Both the position numbers and the translations under genes were made by a program. The notes under the pieces were generated by a model. That model was given only the letters and a program-made list of their open reading frames with translations. It was not told the DNA's origin and made no database searches. Source: Hippopus hippopus (taxonomy: Eukaryota; Mollusca; Bivalvia; Cardiida; Cardiidae). Taken from it: a stretch of DNA of 64,000 nt. Shown here piece by piece: positions 39,049 to 52,129 of the stretch. The DNA is taken from positions 39,023,860 through 39,087,859 of the forward strand of contig OX328107.1 in assembly GCA_946811185.2 (NCBI GenBank). The letters run 5' to 3'. Numbering within the stretch: position 1 is the first letter of the stretch; every line of letters starts with the position of its first letter.

Positions 39049-40151
39049 AATGACTTTTTTTCTATTCGGCTGCAATTATTTGAGCTTATTAGGTATGTAC
39101 ATGTAATTAGTGCTCATAATTAACCTGACGAGGTAACTCATACGGGTACCTACAACATCAATTTGAAAGAAGTAAACAGATATGCCTTGATTAATCAATT
39201 CTTAAATAGTTGTTCAATTAAATACCTTGTAGTGCTAAATAAGTGAAATTAAACTTTCTAGTCCAAGGTAAAAAACAAGATTTCGCTGTTTCAATGGTAT
39301 TTTGGAGGAAAAATATCTCCCTATCGGACAGTGTAGATCCAAGATCAGACTGCACCTTCTGTGCAGACTTATTTTGATCTACACTGTCTGCAATAGGTCC
39401 TTGGGTCGAGCTTAGCAGCCCTACATTTAACTGACTCTATCACCACTAAAAACATTAACTTCGTCCCACTTGATGACTAAAAATACAATAAATTGAAACA
39501 CAGAAAGATTTTGGACAAAATCTCCATTAAACTTGCAATAATTTGGGTCTTTTTTCTACACTGAAGCTGGATATTAGATTTATTTGGCTCTCTCAGGACT
39601 AATGTTTAAATTCTGAGTCATGTTTGACATTGTATATACATATTTGAGTAAAACAAAAAATACTTGAAATGGATCAGTTAGAGGTACTAAACAATTGTCT
39701 CAAACATCTTTTTTTATGTGAGTATATTTTTTGCAAATAAGAAAAAAAATTGAACAAGAAAGAAGAGTCTTGAGACTGTATAGTATCAGATGGAACAGAA
39801 GTAATAGAAAAAAAGTGATATTGCAACTATGTGACAAGCCCTTGAAAAAAGCCAACAAAGCAAATACTTTGGGTTTAATTGCAGAGAAAAATAACATTAA
39901 ATTCAGTCAACAGAAAAAAGTTACCTCTTAAGCTTGATTGAACATTTTTCAAACTGAAAAAAGCTAACAATATAGATCCGAGATCAGACTGCACATTCTA
40001 TGCAGTCCGATCTTGATCAATATGAACAACAATTTAATAACTAAACATGGCACACAATACTAGTCAGCTATCAAATACAGTGTAGACAAATACAAGCATT
40101 ATTGCATCTATTCTAGCAAGCGAAAAGATCTATCAAATAACTGAAAGTACT

Positions 40152-40395
40152 TTAGCCATGCTCTGTGAAAAGGGGTTTTAATGCATCTGCAAAAAGTATC
40201 GACCCATGTCAGCCTACGTCAGCCTGTGCAGTCTGATATGAGTCAAAAAACTTTTTCCTACTTTTTCCTACTTATAAATTCTCTGCATATCAAATGACCA
40301 GTGTACCTCATGATTTAGTTCATTGTTATAAAAATGGACCTTGTGTATCCATAATTATGTGGTGACTTGCTCAGTGTCATGGAGATGCATTAACT
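40152..40395. repeat. G-family palindromic MITE
   Basis: AGCCATGCTCTGTGAAAAGGGG to GGAGATGCATTAA. The core is decayed (GCCTACGTCAGCCTGTGCAG). Confidence 0.55.
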
Positions 40396-40615
40396 CTTTA
40401 CCACACAATCCCGAGTTTTAACGACCTTTGAAAAGAGGCCTTTTGAAAACATTGTGGAAAAAGGAGAAAATGCTGGTAACCAGCATTTTCTCCTTTTCCC
40501 ACAATATTTTCTACTCTATGAAGGACAAATTCCAGCATTTCAGCCACCACTGATTTGTCATCTGCAAATACTTTCAATTTGGACTAGTCTAAAAATTTGT
40601 CGTTTGGTTTAGAGT
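40386..40615. repeat. H-family fold-back MITE
   Basis: TTAACTCTTTACCACACAATC to TTTAGAGTTAA, palindrome centred near 40475. It sits at the edge of a G-family copy. Confidence 0.7.
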
Positions 40616-40774
40616 TAAACCCGGTTTTTCCCAAAGCATGCCTCATACCTATTTGGCAAAATTAAGGTAACCATTCATAATCTAAACTTACGACAATCCT
40701 ATTTATTTAAATCACAGTAAAAAAAAATAAATACAGTTCTAATATTTCATTTTTAGTGGTTCATAAACTCGAAA

Positions 40775-41078
40775 ATTGTTTAACCCTTTACCACACAATG
40801 CTGCCTTTCAACGACCCTGATGAAGAAGGCTTTTGAAAACATTGTGGGAAAAGACAAAAATGCTGGTAACCAACATTTTCTTCTTTTCCCGCAATGTTTT
40901 CTATCCTTCGAAGAAAACATGGTGGGAAAAGGAGAAAATGCTGTTAACCAACATTTTTTTTCCTTCTCCCACAATATTTTTCACCCCTTCACATACATTT
41001 TTCTTTCAGTTGAGCCATACTATACATGTCTGGCAAATACTTCAATATGGTCAAGTCTCAAACTTTGTTAGGTGGTAG
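40775..41078. repeat. H-family double copy
   Basis: Two successive palindromes (centres near 40868 and 40945) share one pair of outer ends, so a second hairpin has been inserted or duplicated within the element. Confidence 0.65.
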
Positions 41079-41627
41079 AGTGAAACGGCCCTTTTATTGG
41101 CCAATTAGTTGTCTGTGGCTTAATGCCATTTTCATCATTATTCTATTGAATCAAAGCACTACAAATGTTGGACAAGCTGCAAGTTTCTTCCAAAACGTAA
41201 AAAGGTACTATACAGGTGCAACTAGAACCATGTGCATGTACTAATGCTTGGCTGAACACGCTCTTTAAGTAAAAATCTTTGCTTTTTTTCCCGTTTTGAT
41301 GGTTAACTTCTTTCAGTCTAAAGTAAAGACAGAGATATTTGTAAAATTAATATCAAAGTCTTCACGTCACAATACCGACCATGACAATCACAGGGATATG
41401 ACTGTACCTTGACATGGTTTTGTTTTTGATAAAAGCTGAGCTAAAGAACTATTCATTGGCCATAAAAAAAAAGATGTACATACATATGATGTTTCTATAA
41501 CCAAAAAAAAAAAAAAAACCGTGGCAACTTGGAAGTCATACTTAACCATCTAATTCAGTTTAATAATCCAATTGATCTAATTGCTAACTACCTGTTACCA
41601 TTCCCATAGAAAATTTTTAAAATGATA

Positions 41628-41880
41628 TGAAAAGGGGGTTTAATGCATCTGCAAAAAGTATTGACACATATCAGCCTGTGCAGTATGTGCAGGCTGACCT
41701 GCTTCAAATCTTTTTGCTATTGGTCAATTATCTTCATGCCAAAGGACCAGTCTAACTCATGATTCAGTTGGTTGTTGGACAAAATTGACTTTATGTAGCA
41801 AGAATTAAGTGATGACTTGCTTGGTATAATGGATCACAGAGACACATTAAATCCCCTTTTTACAAAGGGCCACTCATATA
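41628..41880. repeat. G-family palindromic MITE
   Basis: GAAAAGGGGGTTTAATGCATC to CCTTTTTACAAAGGGCC; core CAGCCTGTGCAGTATGTGCAGGCTG-like, with CG pairs replaced by TG/CA as in aged methylated DNA. Confidence 0.55.
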
Positions 41881-41899
41881 ACTGTGATATATAATTAAA

Positions 41900-42245
41900 A
41901 GTACATGTATACAAGACCAAATTTTAGACAAGTCCAAATTGAAAGCATTTAAACCCAACAAATTAGATAAAGCCCATATGACGGAATTTGACTTGTACAT
42001 GTAGATAATGCTGGTTACCAACAAATTTTCCTCTTCCTGCAAGGTTTTATTAAACAACCCTTAGAAAACATAGTTGGAAATGAAGAAAATGCTTGAAACT
42101 ATGATACCAGCATTTTCTGCTAATTCCACAATGGTTTCTTTCCTTTCACAGACAAAATCTCATCAATTGAACAACACTCAGTTTGTTTTCTGAAAACGCT
42201 TTCATAATGGACATGAAAAATTTTCATTTTCTAAAGAGTTGATCT
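41900..42245. repeat. H-family, degenerate copies
   Basis: Two weakened palindromes (near 42015 and 42100) with GACAAATTTTAGACAAGTCC-like flanks. Confidence 0.5.
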
Positions 42246-42317
42246 TTATCAGACAACAAAATTTTAGACAGGTCCAAATTGAAAGCATCTGCAGACAACA
42301 AATCAAACTTTACACAA

Positions 42318-43441
42318 AACAAGAGCACCGCATGAGGGTGTCAATGCTTGGCTGTAGTTGCTTGAAACAAGAGGGCCATGATGGCCCTGTATCGCTCCAC
42401 TGGCTAATAAGTATAAACCAAACCTTACAATACTTAGCCAATTGATTTCAAACTAGGAGACATAAAGAATTTTCTCCATAAAATTCAACAAGAAAGTTAT
42501 GACCTCAGGGCAAAGCCATTTTTGACCACAGAGCTGTAATCACTTGAATCCCGGTAGAGGTCCACAATATAAAGCCCTTTACCAAATAATGCAGGTCTAG
42601 AATGTGTGGTTATAAACAAGAAGATTTTCAAAGTTTCCTCAATAAAAGAACCTGTAAAACATGAGACCCCTGAGACAGGCCTAATTTGGTAGCCCTAGGT
42701 CAAAAAGATTTCTTAAGTTTTCATTATTTAAGCCCATGTAAAACTTGTGACCCCTGGAGCGGGCCAAACTTGACCCTATAATTTGAGCACTCTTGGTAGA
42801 TGCCCATTAGATTAAACTACATGTACATGCAAAATTTAGAAGCCCTAAGCCTAGGTACAGGAAGATATCTAAAGTTTTCATTATATAAGCCCATGTAAAA
42901 CTTATGACACCCGGGTCGGGGCCAATTTTGACCCAGGGGCTATAATTTTGACACTCTTAGTAGAGGCCTACTAGATAAAGCTAACTGCAAAATTTGGTAG
43001 CCCTAGGCCTTATGGCTAGGAACAGGGAGATTTCTAAAGATTTCACTATATAAGCCTTTGTAAAACTTGTGACCCCTGGGGCAGGGTCAATTTTGACCCC
43101 AGGGCTATAATTTGAAGACAGTTGGTAGAGGTCAAGTAGATAAAGCTACATGCCAAATTTGGTAGCCCTGGGCTTTATGGTTTCAGACAAAAAGATTTTC
43201 AAGGATTTTCAATATTTTTTAGTTTTGTTGCCATGGCAACCACAGTTTTTGAAGGAATCAAATTATTTCAAGAAATTCTGAAGAAGACCATAGCAGGATC
43301 ATTTCTGTGAAGTTTCATCAAAATTGGATAGGTACTTTCAGAGAAGAAGATGTTTGAAATAAAAGTTAATGCATGCACAGACACTTGACGGACACCAGGC
43401 CATGACATAAACCTGCTGGCCTTCAGCCAGTGGAGCTAAAA
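42318..43441. mobile_element. Pearl/Helitron-like element with about 4 tandem units
   Basis: The ends match those at 37.6/39.0 kb (GGGCCATGATGGCCC and CTGGCCTTCAGCCAG...CTAAAAA), but the core is a different repeat of about 160 bp (AAAACTTGTGACCCCTGG, TTTTGACCC, GGTAGCCCTAGG). Ends conserved with swapped cores indicates modular evolution. Confidence 0.6.
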
Positions 43442-43564
43442 ATTGCTTGATACAAGCAACCTCTCCTATATTTACAATGTATACAAATTCATACATGTAA
43501 AAAACAGGAACTCTTTCTCAGATTTCAGACTTTTCAATATTGGGCCATTTGCAGACAACAAATT

Positions 43565-43792
43565 TAACCCTTTACCAAACATCGCCGACTTAAAACGACC
43601 CATGGGAAGAAACCATTTGAAAACATTGTGGGAAAAGGAGAAAATGATGGTAACCAGCATTTTCTCCTTTTCCCACAATGTTTTCAACCCTATCAAACAA
43701 AAATTTCTTCATTTGAGTCACATTTAAATTGTTTGCTGTAGCTGCTTTCAATTTGGACAAGTCTATATTTTTCTTGTGCATTAAAGGGTTAA
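43565..43792. repeat. H-family fold-back MITE
   Basis: Complete from AACCCTTTACCAAAC to TTAAAGGGTTAA. The palindrome centre (43650) has one arm changed to GATGGTAACCAGC. Confidence 0.7.
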
Positions 43793-43799
43793 GATGACA

Positions 43800-44610
43800 T
43801 GATTGATAAGAGATGTCTTTTTAGAGTAGAAAACATGTGAAAAAGAGAAAATGCTAGTTAAAAGCTTTTTTATCTCCTTTTTCACACAGTCTTACAAGGT
43901 CTTGTTTCGCGCAGATGTTGAAACTTGTGTTTTTTTGCTTAAAGTTAAAAGAGTAGAAAACATGTGAAAAAGAAAAAAGGCTGGTTACTTGCATTTTCTC
44001 CTTTTCACAAACCTTTTAAAGGTCTTGCCCTACAGAGCTCTTGAATCTTCTGCTTAAGACTTAAAACTTTATGACAACAACCCGTGTTTTGGCAACCCTG
44101 AGGAAAAGCCTCTTGAAAACATTGTGGAAAGAGGAGAAAATGCCAGTAACAAGCATTTTCTTCTATTTCCTCAATATTTTCTACCGATTCCAAGTAAAAT
44201 CTAGACACCTGAGGCACACTTAATTTCTCGTCTGTATAATCATACTTTCAATTTGGACCAGTTTAAATTTTAATTGTTTGGTAAAGAGTTAAACCTTTAC
44301 CACAAAAATATTGGTAATCGGCATTGTCTCCTTTTCCCACAATGTTTTCTACCCTCCACAAAGAAGTAAAGAGTTAATACTTTCTTATGATCATATTGCT
44401 GTTCTACTAACCAAACAATCCGACTTTAAACAATCCGATGTAAGTAGACTTTTGAAAAATTGTGGTATAGGGAGAAAATGCTGGTAATCAGCATTTTCTC
44501 ACAAAATTTTTTACCCTACTAAAGACAAATCCAATCCTTTGAGCCACATTTTATCTATTGTCTGCAAATGCTTTCAATTTGGTCAAATCTATCACTTTGG
44601 CTTTGGCAGA
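43800..44610. repeat. Cluster of degenerate H-family copies
   Basis: At least four decayed units lie head to tail (centres near 43860, 43990, 44150, 44485), some reduced to the hairpin alone. Confidence 0.55.
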
Positions 44611-45244
44611 GCTCTTGACTTTATTGCTATGCTGTTCTAGACTCCATTTCCTGCTAATTTCTCTCTACTGCAAGATTGGCATCTGATTTCATTAAAACCC
44701 TGTACTTTCTAATAATCATCTGGCCTGGCCCTGAAGTCTCGAGACCCTTGTGAAACAGACTTTACCAGCAATGCGTTGATGACTATTGATGATATCTGAA
44801 ATGGATATAGAGAGTTCCACTTAACCTAAATGGCTATACCAGTGAAATTGGTGAGGCAATCTTCATAATCAACCCTCAGGCTGCTAAGCGCAACTCACTG
44901 ACCTTTTGCGGACAGTGTAGATGAGAGACTGCACAGAATGTGCAGTCTGATCTTGGATCCACACTGTCCGATTAATAGACATCTTTCCTCCAAAAATACT
45001 TTTCATACAGCAATATTTGGGTTTTTACAATCAACTTGAAAGTTTCATTTCTTTTATTTGGCAGTTGCAGGGTTCATAACAATCATCAGACATTGTCTGC
45101 AGTTTTCAACTAGCATCAGTAACACTGAAATATGACATTTACATTACAGAGAGATACAAAACTACCAAAGCTCAGAGTCTGCACTCAGGAAATTATCTGG
45201 TTGTAAACCACATTGTATTTCTATAATCCACCAAAAAATGTATA

Positions 45245-45480
45245 TGAGCTATGCTCTAGCAAAGGGGGTTTAAAGGCATCTCAATGATGCATGATACAAA
45301 GAAAGTCATATCATAACCATGGATTCATAAAATCCATTTTGTAAACAACCAAATGAATCATGGGCTACACTGGTCCTTTGTAGAAAATTGACCAATAGCA
45401 GTAAGTTTCAACCAGGGTCAGTCTGTCTGGACTGCACAGGTTGACCTGGGTTGATACTTTTAGCAGATGTATTTGGCCAC
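45245..45480. repeat. G-family palindromic MITE
   Basis: ATGAGCTATGCTCTAGCAAAGGG to TTTTAGCAGATG, fused to half an H-family element at its right end. Confidence 0.55.
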
Positions 45481-45572
45481 TGGTTACCTGCATTTTCTCC
45501 TTTTCCCTACAATGTTTTCGAAATGGGTTCTTCATTGTGGTCCTTAAAACTTTTGATTGTTTTGTAAAGGGA
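45480..45572. repeat. H-family half copy beside tetraspanin exon 7
   Basis: Only the right half remains (GGTTACCTGCATTTTCTCC...TTTTGTAAAGGG), joined to the end of a G-family copy and ending about 10 bp from the splice donor. Confidence 0.55.
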
Positions 45573-45582
45573 GAATACTCAC

Positions 45583-45666
45583 CAAAAATATGCAGAAGGA
45601 AAACCCCACCCCTATGATGATTGTAGACTGTGAAACTACAAAGTCTCGTGCAGCTGAATAACATCC
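45583..45666 (-). CDS. Tetraspanin exon 7 (last loop Cys and TM4)
   Basis: 28 codons start GCYSAARDFVVSQ, with the sixth loop cysteine in the standard GC position. They go on into TM4 (TIIIGVGFSFCIFL). Acceptor TTTTTTTTACAG, donor GTGAGT, phase 0. The coding sequence must continue below 45583. Confidence 0.8.
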
Positions 45667-46024
45667 CTGTAAAAAAAAGGTGTTTTCTTGTATGCTTCAC
45701 AATTGTTTAAAGAGAGTTAAAATCTTATAAAATCACCCCTGAGTTAGTTCACCAGTGAATTTTATACTTTTTCTTGCAAGAACTACTCCCCCCATTGCTT
45801 ATCTCCCTTACTAATGTAAACATTTTTGTAATCCGTTTTAAAATAATAGTCTTTGCTTTTCACTCCATAAAAGCAATTTTTATCATACACTGACACAAAC
45901 AATAATTATCCTCTATATTTAAAAGGGCTTATTCCATAAATGTACTGGCCATAAGTGGGCCTACAAAATTCTATTACATATCATACACAGGATGAATATA
46001 ATTATGAAGGAAAGAACTCTAGAT

Positions 46025-46300
46025 TTGTTTGTTTGTTTATATGGTGTTAAACACCTTTAACATTAATTCACTTATATTGCTGCAGCCTGTGCACCAATCC
46101 ATGCTTTCCTGAATCTTCCTTTACCTGTACTTTGCATGATCTTCTTCTAAAGCCACTGGCTTTTTTTTCACATAACCATCGTTGAGATAATGATCAGGGG
46201 TGAGAGAGAGAAATGAATACTGTCACAATGGTTATCATCAATCCTTGGAAAGAAATTGACTAAGCTCTGGATTTAAACCGACCACCCTCTGTTTTCAAAT
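46025..46300 (-). mobile_element. tRNA-derived SINE, copy 2
   Basis: The same body as the 36.4-kb copy (GGTGTTAAACACC, CTTTGCATGAT, AATCCTTGGAAAGAAATTGAC). The tRNA-like head is mostly lost. Confidence 0.55.
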
Positions 46301-46785
46301 CTGATAGTATCAACTACACTTCCAGGTTTTGGCAAGGAAATTGAATGTACATGTAACATTATTTCAACAGTATTGAAAACACTTTTGGATAAAAGAAACT
46401 GCTTTTCCTGCAATGTTTTCCAAATCTGTAAATGATAATTACAGACATACTGCACTTTCAAAGTTCTTTTTTTTTTGTAAAATTTCATCTTGTCAGACAA
46501 TGTAGATCTATGATCAGACGGCACATGCAGTTTGATGTTTAGCATATAGGTGTTAACCCGTACTGTGCCAAATAAATACTGGGGAAATTTTCAATCTAGA
46601 CTTAAGACCCATATAATTGCAACTTATAGATTACTCTTTTCCAGTTTGTCTCAGCAAAGCAGACAGTGTAGATCAAAGATCAGACTGCATGTTCTGTGCA
46701 GTCTGATCTTGATCTACTCTGGCTGCTAAGGCAACTATAGTTTTTGAAGGCATTTTAAGGGTAAACAGTAAGTATCGAAAGGTAC

Positions 46786-46940
46786 CTTATAATGTAAGGA
46801 TGGGTTCGCAGCCCCTCCATAACCAATATTCCCAGGGGGTCCATATGTAAAAGACTGGCACTGATCGACATTAAAAAACTGCCGTAAGTTGCCGACATAC
46901 ACACAACAGCTCTCTGGCACAAACTTTTTTCTATACTGAT
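46786..46940 (-). CDS. Tetraspanin exon 6 (large loop, SCC and QC cysteines)
   Basis: The exon encodes QYRKKFVPESCCVYVGNLRQ, then DQCQSFTYGPPG and ends LHYK. VPESCC is the usual second cysteine motif of the loop. Acceptor TGCTTCATTTCAG, donor GTACCT; phase 1 in, 0 out. A pearl-like repeat begins next to the acceptor. Confidence 0.8.
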
Positions 46941-46954
46941 CTGAAATGAAGCAA

Positions 46955-47560
46955 TAACACTGCATGTGGGTGCCAAGGGTCGGCTGCAGTTGCATTTAGA
47001 GATAGTGAAAATGCTATGTAGAAAAACAGCCATAATTGTGTCAAAAATATTTTGAGGATTATCTGCCATACTGGCATGGGTTCCACTTTTGGTAGTTAAC
47101 AACTAATCAAAGTTTGAAATAATGACGGAGATATTACGAAATGGTAGATTTTCAGCAAAGATTGTAAGTGGAAAAAGGGGCAGAACTGTGTCAAAAATAT
47201 CTTAATGATTACCTGCCTTACTGGTATAAGTTTCCCTTTTGATACTTAACGAAAAGTCCAATAAATATCTTCAGTAAATATCTCCAGTAATGAGAAAAAC
47301 GTAATAAAATGTCAAAGCTTTTGAAAATTCTGAGTTGAAAAGAGGGCATAACTGTGTCAAAAATATTTGATGGCTACCTGCCACAGCTGTGTGGGTTCCC
47401 CTTTTGATAATTAACAACTAGTCTCCAGGTTTGATGTAAATATCTTGGGTAATCATAGAGATATTATAAAATGTTAAAGTTTTTGCACAACAACGCTGAC
47501 AAAGACAGGGCTGTGACAATAAATTCTTGTTTTCTTAGAAAACAGCGGAGCTAAAAAACA
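46955..47560. mobile_element. Pearl/Helitron-like element beside tetraspanin exon 6
   Basis: It starts within about 15 bp of the exon's splice acceptor. Three units of 154-160 bp (AACTGTGTCAAAAATAT, TTAACAACTAGTC, GAGATATTA) are followed by AACAGCGGAGCTAAAAA. A single unit of the same repeat occurs at about 13420-13575. Confidence 0.55.
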
Positions 47561-47664
47561 ACGTAAAAAGTTTGACATTTGTTGGCCTTGAAATAATGTT
47601 GTATTATTTATAGGTATTATTTTTCAAGCTATTATGAAGGCCACCAAAGAAAGGCTATGCAGGA

Positions 47665-48090
47665 TTTTTTCTACCCTTATGAAACCCTTATCACATGGCA
47701 AAATTTTAGACTTGTCCATATTGAAAGAGTTTACCGACAACAACTGTAATGTTTTTCAAATGATAGTATATGTATTTATCCTTGAATGGGTAGAAAACAT
47801 TGTGGGAAAAGGAGAAAATGCTGGTTACAAGCATTTTTTCCTTTTCCCACAATGTTTTCAAAAGCTTTTTTTTTTCAGGGTCGTTAAAACTTGGAATCAT
47901 GTTGTAAAGGGTTAACCCTGTACCTAACAAGCCCTTGTCCAACTATCATTGAGGAAGATAGCATTGAAAAAATTGTAGGAAAAAGAGGTAATACTGGTAA
48001 CCTGTGTTTTCTACTCTTTTGAAGACAAATCTCATCACTTGAGCCAGGTTTAACTTGTCATCAGCAAGTGCTTTGAATTTGGACAAGCCT
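47665..48090. repeat. H-family, one full and one degenerate copy
   Basis: The first (47680-47920) has the palindrome at 47824 and ends TTGTAAAGGGTTAA. The second (47920-48090) has lost most of the hairpin. Confidence 0.65.
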
Positions 48091-49690
48091 AACACATTAA
48101 ACATGACATTAACTAAACAAGCTTGAAGAAAAGAAAAATAGAGTGGGAAAAAAGGTCAATGGCTTATTGCAAGCAATTTGAGCCTTTCTCAATATATGTT
48201 CTAATGCTTACAAAAATACAGGGGAGCAAAAATGAGAATTATAATTAAATTACAACTGAAACAGGTTAGAACTCATTTTATCACATAACTCCCCTTGTTT
48301 TCAATATAAGGCAGCCATTGCAAATTTTCTTGTCCTACACATGTGTGAGATAAAAAAAAATAGTGTGGTACTTGGACAACACACTGCAATTATACGCCTC
48401 ATTCAGGGCTTCCCCTGCATGTTTTTATTTTTGCGCCATCAAATTCGCCAGCTCAAAAAAACTGGGGCCAGTAGGAGCCAACTGAGGTAGCCACATTAGA
48501 CGCTTCAGTTTATTGGCCCATGTTAAAGCTACTAAATCCATTGCTCACTGTAATACTGTACATGCTTACTTATGTTCCTTTATCCCAATGGTTTCAAGAT
48601 TGTGAGCTGCAGGGACGTAGAAGTTGTATTTGAACAGTAATACAGCGCTGTAATTCTAAAGCTGCAAACCTGTTAGAATTGCTTGAGTTTTAATGAAATT
48701 AAGAAAGAAATTTGGGATTAAGCGATTAAAAAAGAAATTTGGGACTGGGTGTTAAAGGGTTTAATAAATCATTTCTTTTTATCTTAAATAATACTAATTT
48801 TGTTAAAGAATCCTTTTATTCTGGTCTTTTCTCTCTGTATGAGTGTCCTATACCTTCTCTGACACTTGTTCCAGTGCTATCACTGGTAAACAAAGTGCCC
48901 CCCCCACCTACTATTCAATATTTTTATGTCATAAAATCACCCGAGTTTTTTCATTATTAGACATATATTTTAGCACCCACTTCTTGTTTTATACATATAT
49001 TTGGGTAAATTTACTGTTTGAAGTCATTATCAAAGCTAGAAAGACAGTCTGAAGTGCTAATGATCGGACAACGTCAACTGACATTTTGTTGTGTCGTGGG
49101 TTTTCACGTTTTTTGCGACGATCCATTTTTCATGTCAGTTAATTTTCGGAAAATTATTTCTGCATGATTTGATATAAAATTGGCATTAAAATTTTCATTA
49201 AGGGTGGCAGCTAACTTCAAAATCTGTCATTTTACGCTAGATAAGCGGATCAATACCATTAACACGTTTTTCATGAATGACATCGCAAAGTACACACAAT
49301 AAAATGCTAACAAGTCAAAGTCAAAGTCAAAATCTCTTTAATCACCCAGTAATGTAAAACATTATACATGGGGATATGACAGAGTAATGTAAAGTTTGGT
49401 GAAGACAATATTTTGCAGTGAACATACAAACACACAAACACTCACTCATACACACTTTTAATAAATTCATGAGGGGGAAATCATGTCGAAAAAGCATCCT
49501 TTATATTGGTGAATCATGAGGTATTGCTTATACTACAAAAAAAAAAAACATTTTAGAAGTTGTAACCCTAAGAATTGCATATTCAACTGGTATCCAGCAG
49601 AATTTCCAATTATTATGCATTAATGCAAGTTTGAAATGTTTCATTCTATAAACATGCTACTATTTGTATGGGATTGTTGGCACATTGGCA
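48091..49690. other. Tetraspanin intron 5, no element resolved
   Basis: This lies between exons 5 and 6. A stretch at 49040-49270 (CATTTTGTTGTGTCGTGGGT) recurs inverted at 62560-62760, so it is a dispersed repeat. (GTCAAA)n lies at 49316-49336. Confidence 0.4.
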
Positions 49691-50179
49691 AGAAGTGGAA
49701 ACCAAGATCAGACTGTAAGTAGGTACAGGCTGATCTTCGTCTACAATCTGCATACAATGCCTAGGGTAACATGAAGTAGAGTATGGGTTTTTCAGTGAAG
49801 GGAAACATTTCCTCTATCTCTACTATTTCAATAGATAGCAGGTAATTTGCTGGAAAAGAACTGAGATAGTAAATGCCTTTCAAAATAGCAAAGTGCTGGC
49901 TAGGGGCATGGCTATGCAAACATGACCATGAGGAATTACACAATCACGTATATAAATAGATTTACAACAGTCAACAACATTCAACAAACTCAATTTGCAC
50001 GTGCGTCTCGCGACCTGACGTATACCGTAGTAAATAGTTTGACCTTGTCGATTACAACTGCATTCATAGAAGGGATTGTGGTAAATATAGGTCACAATCT
50101 CAAGGGATTGAAAACAAACGTGTAAGTGTGTCAGTGGAGGAACAGATATAAATGGAACGTACATGTCTTGCAAGGTAAG

Positions 50180-50590
50180 CTATTTGAACTTTTGCATGAT
50201 CACTTTAGCGAATCTCGCAATTTTACTAAGTACTGTTGGTGACGTAGACTTCATCATATTTTTATAGGAATATTCATTATTATTATAACTGATGTTCGAC
50301 AGATACTTATTTCTAGGTTGGGAGAAATAATCACATTCAAGCAGATAATGTCGTTCGGAACCGATCACTTCATGTTCAAAGAGGTTACATTTCCTATTTT
50401 CTAAGGTTGTTCCGTCCCATCTTCCGGTTTCGATTGGGAGCTTGTGATTTGCCGTACGGAATTTGAAGAATTCAAGCGCATTGGATTGACGTAAGGACTT
50501 GAAATACTTTTCAAATTCGGGTTCTCTCTTGAATGGATGGTAAGCTCTACCTTTACCTGATGATGTTACAGAGTGAGAGGATGCTTACCA
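50180..50590 (-). pseudogene. LINE ORF2 C-terminal remnant
   Basis: The minus-strand frame is open from about 50588 to 50180 without a proper start. It reads FFKFRTANHKLPIETGRW, then RKCNLFEHEVIGSERHYLLEC and PRNKYLSNI. This order of a basic R-x-x-NH-x-L-PIETGRW block, a C...G-x-x-E-x-H-x-LLEC block and a helical tail is typical of the region after reverse transcriptase in many non-LTR retrotransposons. The reverse transcriptase core is absent, so it is a 5'-truncated copy. Confidence 0.65.
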
Positions 50591-51087
50591 GGTAAGGCAG
50601 AATAAAGGCATGGCTTTAGAAATTATGGGCGGTAACTAAATCTTGTATCTGGTTTTCTGATTGGTTCGAAATTTCTGTGTGCACAACAGGGCGTGGCGAA
50701 ATTGACATTTGATTGATTAGCATTATGTTGTGTGTATGCAATTCTGGTGTGTAATTAGACAAAACTGTTAATGAAAACCAGCTTGATTAGGTGTGATTAG
50801 GCATTTACTTGTCTCCAGTACATTCGCCAGTGCTTCATTTTTGGTGCCATTTTCTCTTAATTTTCGCACTTGGCGCCACTGGTGATCGACAGCGGGAGCC
50901 CTGCTCATTTCTAAAACATTGCTGACCAAGATTCCTATGTGAAAATGACCATCAAAACCGATGATCTTGACATAGCTACTCATTTTAGTATCTTTATATG
51001 TAAAATAAAACTGTTATATGCAAGTTTCTTTAGAATTATTTTTTGTATGTGATGTACAAACCTGTCAAAGAAACAAATAGGCTTTGA

Positions 51088-51350
51088 TTGATTGATTGTA
51101 TAGTGTTTAACACCATTTTCAACATTATTGCAGTTAATGGCGGCCAGTGTACCTATCCATGTTTTCCTGGAGCTTCTTTTATCAGTACTCCGCACAATTT
51201 TCTTTCCAAGCCACTGGCTGCTTTCTCACATAACCATCTTCAAAACAATGGTCAGTGGTCAGTGGTGGAAGAGGAATGAATCCTGTTGCAATGACTATCG
51301 TCAATCCTCGGAAAGAAATTGGCTGAGCCAGGGATCGATCCTGCTGCAAA
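51088..51350 (-). mobile_element. tRNA-derived SINE, copy 3
   Basis: The same family, body only, ending near GAGCCAGGGATCGATCC, a decayed B box. Confidence 0.55.
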
Positions 51351-51633
51351 TAAGCTTTATGCAGTACTCATGCACATGTGGGCCTAAGTTTTAACATGTC
51401 ATGAACTATAATTCTTCAGACAGTTATGTGATAAAAAGAATCTGACGTTTGTTGGCATTTGAGGTAGAATATTATGTAACTTGTCCAAAGGCTTGCTTAA
51501 TAACATTTTTTGTACATTAGTTTAATAAAATTCTATCTCAAACACCAACTCATGCAAGATCCTATAAATCTCAATGACCAATAAATGCAAGTTACATCCT
51601 CCATATCTGAGCCTTTGAGTCTACAAGACTTAC

Positions 51634-51706
51634 TGTATTGTTGTAAAAACCATCTACTGTCCCTGTACAAATACCAGCCTTGATCATCTACAGCACAACA
51701 TTGAAG
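51634..51706 (-). CDS. Tetraspanin exon 5 (CC motif of large loop)
   Basis: This 73-bp exon reads LQCCAVDDQGWYLYRDSRWF. It supplies the conserved cysteine pair, but as CCA rather than the near-universal CCG. It ends in phase 1 with a GTAAGT donor. It was found by seeking an exon with the right phase between exons 4 and 6. Confidence 0.7.
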
Positions 51707-51720
51707 CTGTAACATAAAAT

Positions 51721-52018
51721 GACTGATTGATTGATTGAATGAAGTTTATCACCATTTTCAAAATTAAATCAGTTTAATTGCAGTTGCCAGTACAGCTATC
51801 CATGCCCTCCTTTTACCTGTACTTTGCACAATATTCTGTCCAAGCTACTAGCTGCTTTCCAACATAACCACTGTCAAAACAATGACCAGTAGTGAGAGAG
51901 AATTCAGTTGCAATGACTACTATCAATCCTTCGAAAAAAATAGCCAAGCTTGGGATTTAAATCACCAACACCCCCCTCATTCTCAAGTCCTATAGACAAC
52001 CAACTGCGCTACCGGGGT
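51721..52018 (-). mobile_element. tRNA-derived SINE, copy 4
   Basis: A nearly full copy. CCAACTGCGCTACCGGGG at the high end is the reverse complement of the tRNA-like 5' head. It starts just beyond tetraspanin exon 5. Confidence 0.6.
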
Positions 52019-52129
52019 TCAGTAAAACAAAGAAAACATCCTTGTTACCAGGTAAAACATTACACTTAATTCCATTCATCATGCATGGGAAAATTAACCC
52101 TATTATTTTACAATCCCATGTTTTTATGA